64,000 bases of DNA from positions 258,721,042-258,785,041 of the forward strand of contig NC_084795.1 in NCBI RefSeq assembly GCF_963169125.1, read 5' to 3'. Under the pieces are notes generated by a model that was not told the origin of the DNA, ran no database searches, and saw nothing but the letters and a program-made list of their open reading frames with translations. Shown in pieces: positions 22,428-36,000 of this stretch (position 1 is the first letter of the stretch; every line of letters begins with the position of its first letter). Both the position numbers and the translations under genes were made by a program. The stretch is from Humulus lupulus. Its lineage: Eukaryota > Streptophyta > Magnoliopsida > Rosales > Cannabaceae.

Positions 22428-24168
22428 CTAAACTGCTGGATTCTTGGACAAGGCTTGAACAGCATCCAAAACAGAACGTTGTAGTCCTTCAACTGTCATC
22501 ACTCGAGTAGCCAAAGAATCAAGAGAGACTCGAACAACAACTAGTTCTGCAGCAACAGTTCCTGAATCTGTGGGAACAGATGAGGATTCATGAGGAATGC
22601 CATCCGAGGCAAATTTCAGGGATTGATGCTTGGCTTTCTTGGATGATGGAGCATCAACAGCTTCAGAAGTTGGAGAAGATGCTTTGTAGGAAGCAGCAGT
22701 AGTGAGAGCCACCAAATCTTCTTGATCTTGCTTGAGATCTTTTTTCTGCATACTCAACACTTTTTAAATAACTTGAGGAAAAGGAAGATTCAAGTTTCTC
22801 TTATTACCTTTTCGAAAGCCAATGATTTGATCATAAATAAACATAGCCAAGTCTATAACAATCCTGGTTCCCACTTTGTACAAAAAGGAAGCCATGTCAA
22901 ATGAGATAGTTGCGGTATGAGAAGTCGGTTTCCAGTTTGTTGTGGTAAACTTTTGGAGATAACATAAGTGTAGGTGAGATTGGTAACCGAGATGATTGTA
23001 TTAGGTGGCCATACCATTTTTTGTTCCACTAGTTAAGTGATGACCTCATCCTTATCAAGAGAGTCAAGATCATCATCATTCTCAACATCAAGAGGAAGAT
23101 GCAAAGCCTTTGCAATATCTTGTGGAGAAAAAGAGAACCAATGACCCCTAACATACACTTTACAATACAGAGGAGATTTAGGATCAATAATTTCATTAGT
23201 AATATTTGCATAGAATTCCTTGACTATTCTATCCACAAAATCAGTAAATTTGACCAAAGAACCTGTCCATTTTCGATCTTGAAACATAGTTAGCACACCA
23301 TAAGGACGATGATCACTCAAGACATAATTTTTCATAATGAGAAATAATTTCCTTTGAGCATAGTGAACCATATCACGAGCATTGTCATTATAACAAAAAA
23401 TAGGAGAATGAGGTTTGAAATTAACACCTGAGAGTCCTTGAGGAGGTATAGAATCAGAGATAGGTCTCTTGCCTTTAGCCTTGGACGACAATGGAGGTGC
23501 AACTGGCTCTGTGTCAGATTCGTCTTCTTGTTCAGTAGGGGCAACGTCTTCTTGTTCTGGCTCATCAGGCACAACCTCTGATTCAGCATTGTTAGGAACA
23601 GATTCATCAGATATGGTGGTATCATGGGCTACTTCAGACTCAGATTTCTCATCCTCAGGTTCAGATTCAGAGGAAGATGGAGAAGGGGGATGAGCCTTCA
23701 ATCGTTTCTTGGCAGCAGATAAGGGGATGAGGACGAGCCTAACACCAACTTTCTTTTTTGATCCAAAAAGTTCTTCTTGGATTGGCTCGGATTCATGGGC
23801 AACTTGAGTAACCCAACAGCAGCAGCTTTGGAAGAAGATGATGCAGACTTGGATTTTGCCCTAGCCGCCAGAGACGGTTCAATCGGAAAAGGAGATTGCT
23901 TCTTGGCTCAAGAGGGCAACACCACTTCAGATGGTGGTGCATAGTTGACAATATCAGCCATGATATCTGAAAGCACCATGAGGTGTTCAATAGAGAGAGA
24001 GAACACCTTCTTGCACGCCTTGGACTTGGGAGTTTTTCCAACAGATGCCGCTGGTGCTGGAGCAGGTGGAGGTGTCGTTGACACAGATGGAGGAGGTGAC
24101 GGAGAGGGTAGCTTTCTGGATTGAGTAGCAGGGGTCTTCTTAGAGGAAGCTCCACGAGTTTTCACCAT
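22428..24168 (-). pseudogene. post-pol ORF (env-like position) of the Sirevirus-like element
   Basis: Three minus-strand segments in different frames make up one protein of about 580 residues. Residues from the ATG at 24168 (MVKTRGASSKK) are basic and Pro/Ser-rich. A long acidic Glu/Asp/Ser region follows (23480-23700), then a folded region with IVKEFYANITNE and VYVRGHWFSFS (about 23130-23220), and a C-terminal helical part (22428-22760) ending VQALSKNPAV. The folded part resembles the 'putative plant transposon protein' domain. In soybean SIRE1 the ORF in this position has been called envelope-like. No clear hydrophobic membrane anchor is visible, so an envelope role is not supported. At least two frameshifts. 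Confidence 0.7.
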
Positions 24169-25580
24169 TGTTCCTTCTGTGAAAAGCAGCAAACACTTAC
24201 AAAAACAATGAGAAAAAAATAAGAAGAAGAAGAAGAGACTTAGAGGGATCGTGGGTGAGGGAGAAAGTGGGAAGGTGACAAGCTTTTTAAGGACAAGGAC
24301 TTTCCCATTTAAGACACACACGACAAAAAGAGGTTTCCCCTTTTTTTTGTTTATTTAAAAAAAAAAAGAAACAAACCTATTGCACACGATCAAAATAACA
24401 AACTTACCCTTTCTTTTTGTTGGTTTTATTTTATAAAGGGAAATAAAATTAATAAAGAATGCTAACACTAAAAAAGGTAACAAAAAAAAAAAAAACTGCC
24501 ACACAATCTTCCTATTGAACTTTTCCCCTTTATTTTTTATTTTTTATTAAATGAAAAGAAACAATTGAGGAGAACAAAAAAAGACAAGAATGCAAAAACT
24601 ACTCCTACACGAACAAATGAGATCTTTCCCATTTTTAAAAAAAAATGCTAAAAAAGGCAACAAAGCAAAAAACAATAAAGAGACACATCATGGTATTCCA
24701 AAATAGAGTAAGATGACAAAATAAATTCCTTGGAGACAAAGAATATAATAAATCACATAAAATAAATGCACAATTTCACAAAATTGCCACAAAGATTCGG
24801 TCCACCATTAATTTCCTTGTCAATCAAATATTTTTTTTTATATAAAAATGCACAAAAATAAAACCCAAACAAAAATATCTACTTTGATCAATGAGTGTCA
24901 TCCTGAAAAAAAAAAAATAGAATCAAGCAACTGAAAATAAGTTTTAGGGTATAACATGGATAATAACACTTGTGAAAATGAAAAATTAGAAAGAATATTC
25001 AAGAGAAATAATGCACAATTCAGTCACAAACACATATTCTTAAGTGAATTAATCAACATGTATGGGTCTTACACATATTTTTTTTTATAAACTATGTACA
25101 ATTTTTCTTGCATAGATTCAAGCATAAGTGTGTGACAGTGTATGCAAGGGAACATTGCCCAATGACAAATAAGTTTTTTTTCAAAATTGTAAATAATTGT
25201 AACCCATGAAGAAGCTGTCACACTACACCAGTGGTAGCGCTTTTCTATGGTAGCGTATCCTCTTCATAACTTCGAATTACAAAGTTCCAACTTACTCAAA
25301 AGACGACTTTCACACACTGATGTAGGTAGCTCTATTATTGCACAGGAGCTTGAAACAATGCTACACAAAATGAAGCTCATACATTAAACATTGATTGATT
25401 GACTAGAATATGTCTAGGAGGAATTGATTATTTTTCTCTCAAGAATATACAACGAAAAACTCATAAACACAAGTCAGATTATCTAGCTTGATACACAACA
25501 AAATTTTCAAATTAATTGATAATTTTCTTAAACTTAAACAACACACATTTGATCAAGAGAAACTACACAATAACAGGAAA
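24169..25580 (-). other. non-coding region between pol and the post-pol ORF
   Basis: A-rich and T-rich tracts, no reading frame of note. Similar spacers separate pol from the extra ORF in Sireviruses. A splice acceptor or internal promoter may lie here but I cannot point to one. Confidence 0.5.
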
Positions 25581-28500
25581 TTAAAGAGAACACACCCCCA
25601 CAGATTTTCGGAGGAAATCAAAGCGAACTGAATCAAGAGATTTAGTGAAAATATCAACAATCTGTTTATGTGTTTCAATATATTCCAAGACAAGAACTTT
25701 ATTTTCAACTAATTCTCTTATGAAATGATGACGAATATCAATATGTTTAGTATGTGAATGTTGCACAGGATTTTTTGAAATATTAAATGCACTTGTATTA
25801 TCACAAAAGATAGTTAAAATGTCAAGATCAAACCCATAATCCATCATCATTTGCTTTATCCACAAAAGTTGTCACAACAACTTCCTGCTGCAATGTATTC
25901 AGCCTCAGCTGTTGAGAGAGAAATAGAATTCTGTTTATTTTTGTGCCAAGAAACTATATTATTTCCCAAGTAGAAACATTCTCCACTAGTGCTTTTTCTG
26001 TCATCAGTGTTACCTTCCCACTCAGCATCACTAAAACACACTAGATTAGAGTTAGTTTCTTTTGAATACCAAATACCATAATCAACAGTCCCATGAACAT
26101 ATCAAATGATTCTTTTGACAGCTGCAACATGAGACTCCATGGTATTTCCTTGGTACCTGGCACACACACCAACACTATAACTCAAATCAGGTCTACTAGC
26201 AGTAAGATAAAGAAGACTACCAATCATGCTCCTATACAGTGTAGGATCAACTTTGATGCCATTTTCATCTTTGGATAGCTTCACAGTCGTTTCCATTGGT
26301 GTTTTGGCAATCTTTGAACTTTCAAGTGCAAACTTTTGACCAAGTTCTTAGCATATTTGCTTTTAGAAACAAATGTGTCTTCATCTAACTGCTTGACTTG
26401 CAAACGTAAGAAATAGGTCAATTCTCCCACCATGCTCATTTCAAATTCCTCTTTCATTTGTTTCACAAATACCTGCACCTCATTGTCAGAAGTAGAACCA
26501 AACACAATATCATCAACAAAAATCTGAGCAATAATTATGTTAGATTTAATGCTTTTGATAAATAAAGCTTAATCTACTCCACCCCTTTTGTATCCATGAG
26601 AAACAAGAAATTGAGTGGGTTTCTCATACCAAGCCCGAGGGGCTTGCTTCAAACCATAAAGAGCTTTCTCCAATTTGTAAACATGATCAGGTGCATGGGG
26701 ATCTTCAAACCCTTTGGGTTGTTCAACATAAACCTCTTCATTCAAGATCCCATTGAGAAATGCAGATTTGACATCCATTTAGAACAACCTGAAACCAATC
26801 AAACAAGCAATAGACAATAATAATCTAATTGATTCAAGTCATGCAACAGGTGCAAATGTTTCATCAAAGTCTATTCCTTCCACTTGTGTGTAACCTTGTG
26901 CCACTAATCTTGCTTTATTTCACACAATTGTACCAAATTCATCAGATTTATTCTTGAAAATCCATTTTGCACCAATAATATTTGTATACAACGGTCTTGG
27001 CACAAGAGTCCACACTTTGTTTCTAAAAAATTGTTCCAATTCCTCCTGCATAGCTTTAATCCAATTTTCATCAGTGAAAGCTTCTTTCACATTTTTAGGC
27101 TTAAGTAAAGATAGAAAACAAAAAAATTGAACAACATTACTAAACCTTCTTCTTGTGACCATACTTTCTTTTGGATTTCCAAGTATTAAATCTGCTGGAT
27201 GATTTAATTTAACTCTGGTTGATGGCTCCTTTTGGACTTCATCCGAAATAATATCTGGAAATTTCTTTTCCTTCTGTCCAGAATCCGTTTCATCGGATTC
27301 GTGATCTGTTGGAACAGATGGACCAGACGTTGCAATAGTAGTATCACTGACAAAAGCTTCTTCGTGATTTTTAGAAGGTTCATCAATAAACCTATCAATT
27401 TCTTCCTCAGTAGAAAACTCAGAAAAATCCCTAGCATCATCAATAACAACGTTAGTTGACTCCATTACAGTTTGGTTTCTCATGTTATACACATGATAAA
27501 TCCTACTGTTAGTGGAGTATCCAATAAAAACACCTTCATCACTCTTAGCATCAAACTTACCAAGATTTTCTCTATCTCTCAAAATGTAACAAACACATCC
27601 AAAAACATGAAAGTAAGCCACACTTGGTTTCTTACCTTTCCAAATTTCATAAGATGTTTAAGATGTACCTGGATGGAGAAAAACACGGTTTATGATATAA
27701 CAAGCAGTGTTGATTGTTTCTACCCATAATCGTTTGGTCAATTTTTTTCTATTTAGCATCACTCTAGCCATTTCTTGAAGAGTGGGGTTTGTCATTTCTA
27801 CAACTCCATTCTGTTGAGGAGTTTTGGGAGCTGAAAACTCATGAGAAATACATGCACACTTACAAAAAGCGTCATAGACAGAATTCTCAAACTCTTTACC
27901 ATGATCACTTCTTATTCGAACAATTTTTCCAATGTTGCAATATTTTTCAACTTTTAATTTCAAGCAAAGATTTTTAAATGCATCAAAAGAATCAGATTTT
28001 TCTTTCAAGAAATCCACCCAAGTATATCTAGAAAAATCATCCACACAAATTGTTATAATACTTTTTCCCATTTAAACTCTCAATTTGAATTGGACCCATA
28101 AGATCCATGTGAAGCAATTCTAACACTTTCGAAGTGTTTATGTCAGAAACACTTTTATGTGTAATTTTTAATTGCTTACCAATTTGACAACTCTTGCACT
28201 TACCATCAGATTCTTTACCTAGCTTAGGTAAACCATGAACAATCTCTGCATGTGACAATTTTTTCAAAGTTTTGAAATTTATGTGACCAAGTTTAGCATG
28301 CCACACATCAGTGTTGTTACCCACAATAATTTGACACATAATAGAAGGCAAAATAGTATAGCTATTGTCATTAGATCTTAAACCTTCAAGAACATTCTCA
28401 CCATTATTGTTTAAAACAAAACAATTCTCTTTATCAAAGTTAACAGTATAACCTTGATCACAAATTTAACTTATGCTAAGCAAGTTAGCTTTAAGTCCTT

Positions 28501-30498
28501 CCACAAGTAACACTCTTTTGATTTTAGGCAACCCTTCAAAGTTAAGAGTACCCATTCCAAGAACATTACCTTCAATTCCATTTCCAAAAGTAACAGATCC
28601 ACAATGCATAGGTTTTATGTCTGTAAGAATCGACCTATCACCTATCATATGTCTTGAACACCCACTGTCAAAATACCAAAAATATGAAGAAGCAGATCTA
28701 TCATATTTACTAGTAAAACTAGCAAAACAATTATTCTTTTTGATCCATATTTTCTTTGATTGAACATTTTTCTTTTTTACTCTTTTGGAATTATCAAAAT
28801 AATTGAATTTCTCAAAATATTCATTTTTGGCAAAATTCATAAGAGTAAAACACTTAGGTCGAATATGACCTTTCCTACCACAAAAATGACAGATTGGAAT
28901 TAATTTTTTGAACTTACCATTGGATTTACCTGCTGATTGTGTCTTATCTGTTAGAACAATCTGAGTACTGGATACAACATATTTCAGTGAAGATGACATA
29001 GGAACATCAGACGATAGCATTCCAGCCGAGATAAAGACAATTTTCTTTGATTTTTGAGAACTTGAAGCACCAAGTCCCACATGACTTCTTTGACCTGCAT
29101 TCTGTATATTCTCAAAAACAATTGAACTGGGGTTAAGAATTCTAACATTTTTCTCAAGAGTATCAAAATCTTTAGACAACTTATTAATTTCAACATTTTT
29201 TGAAATTATTTCTTCTTCAAAAAATTTCATTTAAATCAGTAAGTTGTTTAATTTCAAAGGATAATTCTTTATTTTTGCTTACCAATGATCGATTTTCAGA
29301 ACACACTTTCACCCATGAACCATACATCTTTTTGTAAGATTCACTCAAAGACTCATCATTCAATTCAGATTCATCACTATCAGAATTTTCTTCATCTTTT
29401 GAAACATTATTCAAGCAAACAATTTTTTCATTTTCAAATTTAGAAACAGATAAAATAGAAGTGAAAACGACATTACCTTCCTCCTCTTCACTACTTTCAG
29501 AGTCATTATCACTCCAAGAGTATCACTCCAAGAGTAACAATCATAACTTTTTTGTTATTTTCAAGGTGTTTGCACATTCAGACTGGATGTGACCAAACCC
29601 TCACAGTTCCTGCACTGAATACCCTTTTTATTAGTTTGAAAAGGTTTAAGAGAAGAAGGATTATCTTTTGACGGCTTGCCATTGAACTTCTTATTTCCTA
29701 TCTTCTTTATATATTTTTGAAAGTTCTTTACAAGCATTTCTATTTCATTATCACCATCTTCAGCATCTGATGCTTCTTTTTCAGTACTTTTGAAAGCTAT
29801 GTTCTTCTCTTTTTCTTTGGAAGTATGCGGCTTGTCTTTTTGACGAATCTTTTGATTTGACTCAAAGGTACGAAGTGACCCCATAAATTCCCTACTTTCA
29901 TAGTACTGAAATTTTTTGCCTCTTCCGTAGTAGTGAGCTTAACATTGAACCTATCAGGAAGAACTCGAACGATTTTTATAACAAGAACAAAATCATCAAG
30001 TTTCTCACCAAGTGCAAAATACTCATTAGAAATATCAGATAATATCTCATAAAATTCGGATAGTGTTTCAATATCAGACATCCTAAGATCATCAAACCTA
30101 GTTTGTAACATAATAAATCTAGAACTTTTGACATCTGCAGTTCCTTCAAACTGAGTTTGAAGAATTGTCCAAGCATCTTTAGCCGAGACACATGTGGAAA
30201 CAAGTTTAATAAACCTTTCTCCAACTCCATTGAAAATGGCGTGAAGAGCTTTATTATTATAACTGGATAATTTTTCTTTTTTTGTATCCCAAACAAGTTC
30301 AAATTTTACCGTTGTGCTTCCATCTTCACCTTTTTCGGTAGGAGGTGACCATCCAGAAAAAATTTCTCTCCATGCTTTCTCATCTCGAGCTTTTATGAAA
30401 GTTCTCATCCTAACTTTCCAATATGGATAGTTTGAGTCATTAAGCAATGGAGGTCGAGACACCGAACTACCTTCTGCAAAGAAAGACATTTTAAACAA
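25581..30498 (-). pseudogene. Sirevirus-like gag-pol polyprotein (frameshifted)
   Basis: Gag starts at 30498 or at the second Met (30489, MSFFAEGSS) with SNYPYWKVRMRTFIKARDEK. A zinc knuckle CHFCGRKGHIRPKC lies near 28850-28895. The protease is FDSGCSRHM near 28655-28680. GAG-pre-integrase has WHAKLGHINFKTL (28265-28310). The integrase core spans about 27700-28071 with RSDHGKEFENSVYDAFC. RT has [20 protein letters not shown] (26720-26778) and the active-site variant FVDDI near 26505-26520. RNase H has STAEAEYIAAG near 25870-25905, ending SVGVCSL at 25581. The frame changes at least five times, so no full polyprotein can be made. Confidence 0.88.
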
Positions 30499-30550
30499 AA
30501 CAAATCAAACAGAAAAAAACCACAAGATCTCACTAAGAGTTTAGTGAAAT

Positions 30551-30564
30551 GCTCTTATAACAAT
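30551..30564 (-). other. primer-binding site of the Sirevirus-like element
   Basis: The minus strand reads ATTGTTATAAGAGC right after the 5' LTR; it differs at two positions from ATTGGTATCAGAGC (initiator-Met tRNA). Confidence 0.75.
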
Positions 30565-31671
30565 TGAAATTCCGTTTTTTATGATTACTAACTTAATTAT
30601 TTAAATTAAATAATTAATTGTTGTATTGTTACAGAAATGTTTAAACGGACACAGAAACTGTTTGAACAGAAACCAGATATGTTTAAACAGTTTATCAACA
30701 AAAGATAAAAACGAACATAAAGTAAAGAACACACGAAATTTTACGTGGTATCAGCAATCTTTTCAGATTGCTACTAGTCCACGGGGCCACGCTCAGAGAA
30801 TGAAATTTATTAGAAGAATATCTAAATGATTACAAAACCAAATTGACTTATACAAATAAATACTCCCTCTGGAATTTGTCGCAACTATTGTAATCTAAAT
30901 TCCTAATCAAATTTCTGAAGTGCTAAGATCTTGAACTCCCTCCAAATCATAACACTTGCACTTTTCCTCCCAAAAAGTGACTCACGAGCAAGACCTCTCC
31001 CGAAGCTTGATGAACAATGTCCAAGTGTGTTTGACCTGCACAATTAGCACAAAGAAAACAATACAGAAGTACACTGTAAAAACCACTAAGAACTTGCTAG
31101 ACTCAAGTTCTTCACACAATAAACACTCTCTCTAAAATTGAAAAATATTTGGAAAATAATACACCTAGAGAGCTCTGGAAAAACCAACGACCTAAGGATG
31201 TCTATATACCCTTTAGAATCCCTTCAGGTTGTGGAAAACAAATCAGAAACCAATCAGCCAATAAATGGAAAATCTTCCCAACAAGGAAAGTCAGATTTTG
31301 TTCAAACAGACTGGTAATCCGTTAAACAGATTCATTGAACCTGGACATTTTTTAAACTCAGTTTCCTTAAATAAATAAGGAACAATATATACATTATCTT
31401 TGCAAGCTGTAAACGGTTTCTAGACAAACAAATCAGATCAAGAAATAAATACCAATAATTTCCATATATACAAAAGTCAAGAAAATATATTCTTTTATAG
31501 GAAATTATATATATTTATTTTATTAACAGATATAAAATAATCTGATTAGAAAACATTTCACAGTAAACACAAGAGCCAAACCATTTTGAAAATACCACAC
31601 AATATATTTCGAAAATACATCCATAATTAATTTTGTCAATTTTATCAAATATGCCAATAAATAATTTTACA
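30565..31671 (-). repeat. 5' LTR of the Sirevirus-like element
   Basis: Begins (plus view) TGAAATTCCG and ends AATTTTACA. Pairs with 20987-22095, with scattered substitutions and small indels. The TSD TAGTT follows at 31672. Confidence 0.9.
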
Positions 31672-31676
31672 TAGTT

Positions 31677-31884
31677 TCTTATTCTCATGCGCATCTCCTG
31701 ACCTACCAAGTAACAATGAAAAAAAATATCACTCAGATTCTTACAAATGCCAAAGGTAAGATTTGAATGAAAAGCACATACCACTTCTCCAAATAGCTCA
31801 TTGATAAATAAGGTCTGCTTCCAAATGGAAGAATGCCATCAACAACACCCAAAAACAATCATAGAAAGATATGGTGACTGATCT
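31677..31884. other. unassigned sequence flanking the Sirevirus insertion
   Basis: About 200 bp of the pre-insertion sequence. The minus strand has a short protein-like stretch (GILPFGSRPYLSMSYLEKW, about 31780-31840) that I do not recognise. It joins a Gypsy integrase fragment near 31885. Confidence 0.35.
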
Positions 31885-33025
31885 GTTGGAGGCTTGCAAA
31901 AAAAAGTTCCACAAAGGCCGTTTCAACGACCAACCAGATTGTTACATCCCTTAGAAATTTTGGAATGGAAGTGGGAGATGGTCACTATGGACTTTGTTAC
32001 AGGTCTACCAACCACTCCCAAGGGGCACGATCCCATTTGGGTTATCGTAGAAAGGCTGACTAAGTCCACTCATTTCTTGCCGATCAAGGTAACTTGTGAT
32101 GCACATAAGTTAGCAGATATTTACATTGTAGAAATAATGACACTGCATGGTGTACCCAACCCCATCATATGAGATCATGACAGACGTTTTACCTCGACAT
32201 TCTGGAATAGAATCCAAACGAGGTTGGGTACTAAACTGAAGTTCAGCACTTCTTTCCACCTGCAAACAGACGGTCAAAGTGAATGAACAATTCAGACCCT
32301 AGAAGATATGCTAAGAGCCTGCGTTCTCGACTTTCAAGGGTCATGGAATGACAAGCTTCCACTGATAAAGTTCGCTTACAATAATAGCTATCATGATTCC
32401 ATCAAGATGGCTCCGTATGAGGCTTTGTACCGACGGAAATGCTGATCACTGATTCATTGGCACGAGATCGGTGAAAGAAAGTTTCTCGGATTGGATGAGG
32501 TTGATCATATTAATGAGGACATCCGACAGATAAGGCAACACTTGAAAACTTCGGTTGATCGACAACACAAATATGCCGACTGATGCAGGAGACCCCTGGT
32601 GTTTGAGGTTGGCGATAATGTGCTGCTTAAGGTAGTTCCGCTACGAGGGGCTATGCGGTTTGGGAAGAAAGGAAAGCTTAGTCCAAGGTCCGTTGGACCT
32701 TTTGAAATCATAGAAAGGATCGCGGAAGTAGCTTATCGTTTAGCTTTTTCGCGCCGCCTTGTCTAAGGTGCATGATGTGTTTCATGTATCCTTGTTGAGA
32801 AAATACACGCACGATCCCTCACATGTACTCAGCTATGAGCAGCTGAGTATTGATCCTCAACTTGTTTATGAGGAGAAGCCAGTGATGATTCTAGACCGAA
32901 AGGAAAAAGTGTTAAGGAACAAGACAGTGCCGTTGGTAGAGGTGCAGTGGTGTAACCATAGAATTGAAGAGGCAACCTGCGAAATAGAAGACAAGATGAG
33001 GGAGCTGTATCCTCATTTGTTTTAA
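31885..33025 (+). pseudogene. Gypsy integrase and pol C-terminus, Tekay-like
   Basis: The plus strand reads LEWKWEMVTMDFVTGLPTT (first catalytic Asp), then DHDRRF (second), then DGQSE (catalytic Glu), then FGKKGKLSPRSVGPFEI, and after a frameshift at about 32758 the pol end VEVQWCNHRIEEATCEIEDK...YPHLF. This chromovirus-type C-terminus fits Tekay/Del. Gag, protease and RT are missing on the left. Stops lie at 32170, 32284, 32443 and 32581, all TGA. The LTR begins 36 bases past the pol stop. Confidence 0.85.
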
Positions 33026-33060
33026 GTTTCGAGGACGAAACCTCTATAAAATGTAGGTAT

Positions 33061-36000
33061 TGTAACATCTTGCGTTTTCGAGTACCTTGAAACGACTTAG
33101 GTCGGGATTGTTTCCCCGAAGTTAAGAATATTATTTTAAATAATATTATATTTTGTTTGGAATTTATTTCCATGAGTTATTGCCAGTCAAATTATGAATT
33201 TTGTCTTTAAAAGTCAAGATAAGAATTTCGGTCTTGGACCGACACAAAAACCCTGATCGGGTAAAAATCTCATAAAATAAAATGAAAAACTATGGAAAAT
33301 ATATTTTGGGCATAAAATACATTCATAAAAATTAAAGTTTGGTCAAAAAAATAATAAACCTAAGTGAAAATGGAAATTTCAGGGCATTTTGTCTTAAATT
33401 CTTAATTTTTCTGAATTGAGGAATTTTATTCCATAAATGGACCTTAGGTTAAATTTTATTGTGATTAATTAAATTAAAGGTGAGAGACATTTAATTTAAT
33501 TATTATGTGTTAAGTTTTGTGTTTAAAACTTAATAAGGGTGAAAAAGGTTATAGGAAGTCAAATTTGATTTTTTCTTCTTAGGATATATTTATTAACCTT
33601 TCTATATATATAAAAAAAATATGATTACATATATAACAAAAGGGGTGGTCGGCCATGTGATATAATTTAATTGGGTGGACCAAATTTATTAAGTTTAATC
33701 CCATTTTAAATTTAGGGTAAATAGACAAGTGGGTAGTAAAACACTGTATTAGGATATTTTTTTAGAGTTGTATAAACTCTTCTACCCACCCCCCCCCCCC
33801 CCAGAAAAAAAAAAACCGACCCTATACTCTCACAAACACTCTAATCTTTTTATTTTGAAAACTCTCTCAAGTTTTCTCTCCATCTTCAACCTCAAGAACA
33901 TTAAGGATGCTTGGAAGCATTAAGCTTTGGTCTAGGAAGGGTTTTTCCCTAAGGTAAAGTTTCAATAAACTAGAATTTTGTAAAGTTTCAACCATAGATT
34001 GTTCATTAGCTAATTATCTATGTTGTTGGGGGGAGTTGGTTAAGGTTTTGAAAGGAGCCAAAGCTAACAGGAAGACCCAAACCTTAAGCAAGAAAAACAA
34101 GAGGTAAAAAAATTATTTTTTATGGTTGTTATTGTCTGGTGTTTTTATTTTTAAGCATTATTCTGTATTTTTAATGCTTAAAGTTTCTTATTCGTGATGT
34201 AATAAGGTTATGGTAGTTATTTTATAATTTTTATGATGCTTGTGTGCTGATTTTTGAAAATAGGGACCAAAACCCCTAAGGGTTTTGTTGGAAACCCTAA
34301 AACAAAATACATGTTTTGAGCTGTGACTTCCAAGGGGTCAAGCATCTACTGTGTATTGATTTTGTAAAATTTAATTGCACTGTGATGTTGTTGAGATTGA
34401 GTACAAAAAATTGAGCTTTTGAAACACTAAAAAAATGTTTAAAAATGAGTGAGATATGCTATTTCAAAGTTTAGGTAAAAAAAAGTTTTTTCGTATTCTT
34501 AATCTCGGGACCAAAGTTGGACAGTCACTGTAAAGGGATAATTAACCCAGTTTTTTCTAAAATTTGGTGGACATATTATTAGTATAACCTAGTATTCCAC
34601 TGTAAAATTTGGTAAGAAAATACTGAACAGTTTGAAATTTATTAAGTGTCAAAGTTCGGAAAAAATAAGGACTTGAAAATAAGGTCATTTTTACCTCATT
34701 GTTGGAAAATAATTTCAGCAATAAAAAATGCTCCTTTTGACCTAAGATTTTACAAAGAACTAAATGGCATACCAAAAATGAAATTGGGAAATTGTGGTAA
34801 CAATTGGGAAAGTAAATTTCAAGTTATAACCTAACATAGTATGTAGTTAAAAATGAGAAAAATAGGGTTTTCACAGTTAGTGTAAAAATAAGATTTTGGA
34901 ACTTAAGGTAAAAAGTAAAAATTTTCTTATTGCAAGATAAAAACTTGGTAAGTCTTGAAAACATATTTTGAGCTAAAATACCACTTTGAGTTTAGTGAGA
35001 ATTATTTTTATTAAAGAATTTTTATTCTTTATAAAAATAAAAGAATTAATTTATTAATAAGTTAATAAATTAAAAAGGGGTTTAAAACCCTATATTTTGA
35101 GAAAATAATTTAATGAATTATTTTTCTAGTAAGGAAACTTGATTAATTGACTTCGAAAAAATTAACTAGTCAAGATGAGAAATTTTTAACAGTTTTCCTA
35201 ATTAAGATAAAATTAGGCTATTTTCTTAAAACAGTTTTAGAGATTAAACCTTAAGAAAAATAAACGGAAAATTAAGAGTTTATTTCTTGAAAAATAATTA
35301 AGGTATTTAATTAGTATTTTCTTGATATAATACCGGATAAAATCTTCTATATATTTAATCGACTTGTTGAAAGTACGGGTTAATAGCAATACTTTTAAAG
35401 AATAAGATTTTTAGCGGATTATGGGAAAATACTATTGTGATACCCGAGCCTAGGTATCGAGACCATAGGATAGGTCTCCCCGAGACTTAGGGTTTAGTCT
35501 CAAATATTTTTGTATGAATTTTCTTGAATGGGTTTAAAACCAAATAAGGATCTTTAATACTTACAAATGACCAAACTGCCCAAAATAATAATAATGAATT
35601 ATGAGTGCCATAATTAATCCGAGTATACGGTATGGATAACTACAGTATTGGCCAAGCGTAACTGGATTGTATGTTGGAGGGTGAAATCCTGCTGAGAGCT
35701 AAGGACTTCAAGTAAGTCAACTTCTATTGTGTGGCTGTAACATGAAACGACTATTGTATTGTATGTGAGTATAGAGACACATGCACATATACACACTGTC
35801 GTAGAAAGTTTGCTTAGAAAATATGACCGGTAGATATAGCGTCATATTCTAGACAACTGATCCCCGTCACACTACTTGATTTTGTTTATGTCCGGTTCAT
35901 TACCGCGATGAATGGCCAAGAGGTCAGGATTGCTGGTTAAACCTAGGGGTGCCAAAATAAATGGGACTTAGGGGCCCTCATGCTTACTTAACCAGTGAAT

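Larger units (their letters stand above)
20987..31671 (-). mobile_element. complete Sirevirus-like Copia element, 10.7 kb, TSD TAGTT
   Basis: LTRs of 1109 and 1107 bp, TSD TAGTT at 20982-20986 and 31672-31676, a tRNA-Met-like primer site beside the right LTR, a polypurine tract beside the left LTR, Copia-order gag-pol and an additional ORF between pol and the 3' LTR. LTRs of about 1.1 kb plus a post-pol ORF are hallmarks of the Sirevirus/Maximus lineage. All frames are broken, so it is not autonomous. Confidence 0.92.

Noticed and set aside
22428..24168. True envelope gene
   Set aside because: No clear signal peptide, membrane anchor or fusion-protein feature is visible; only the position resembles an envelope gene.
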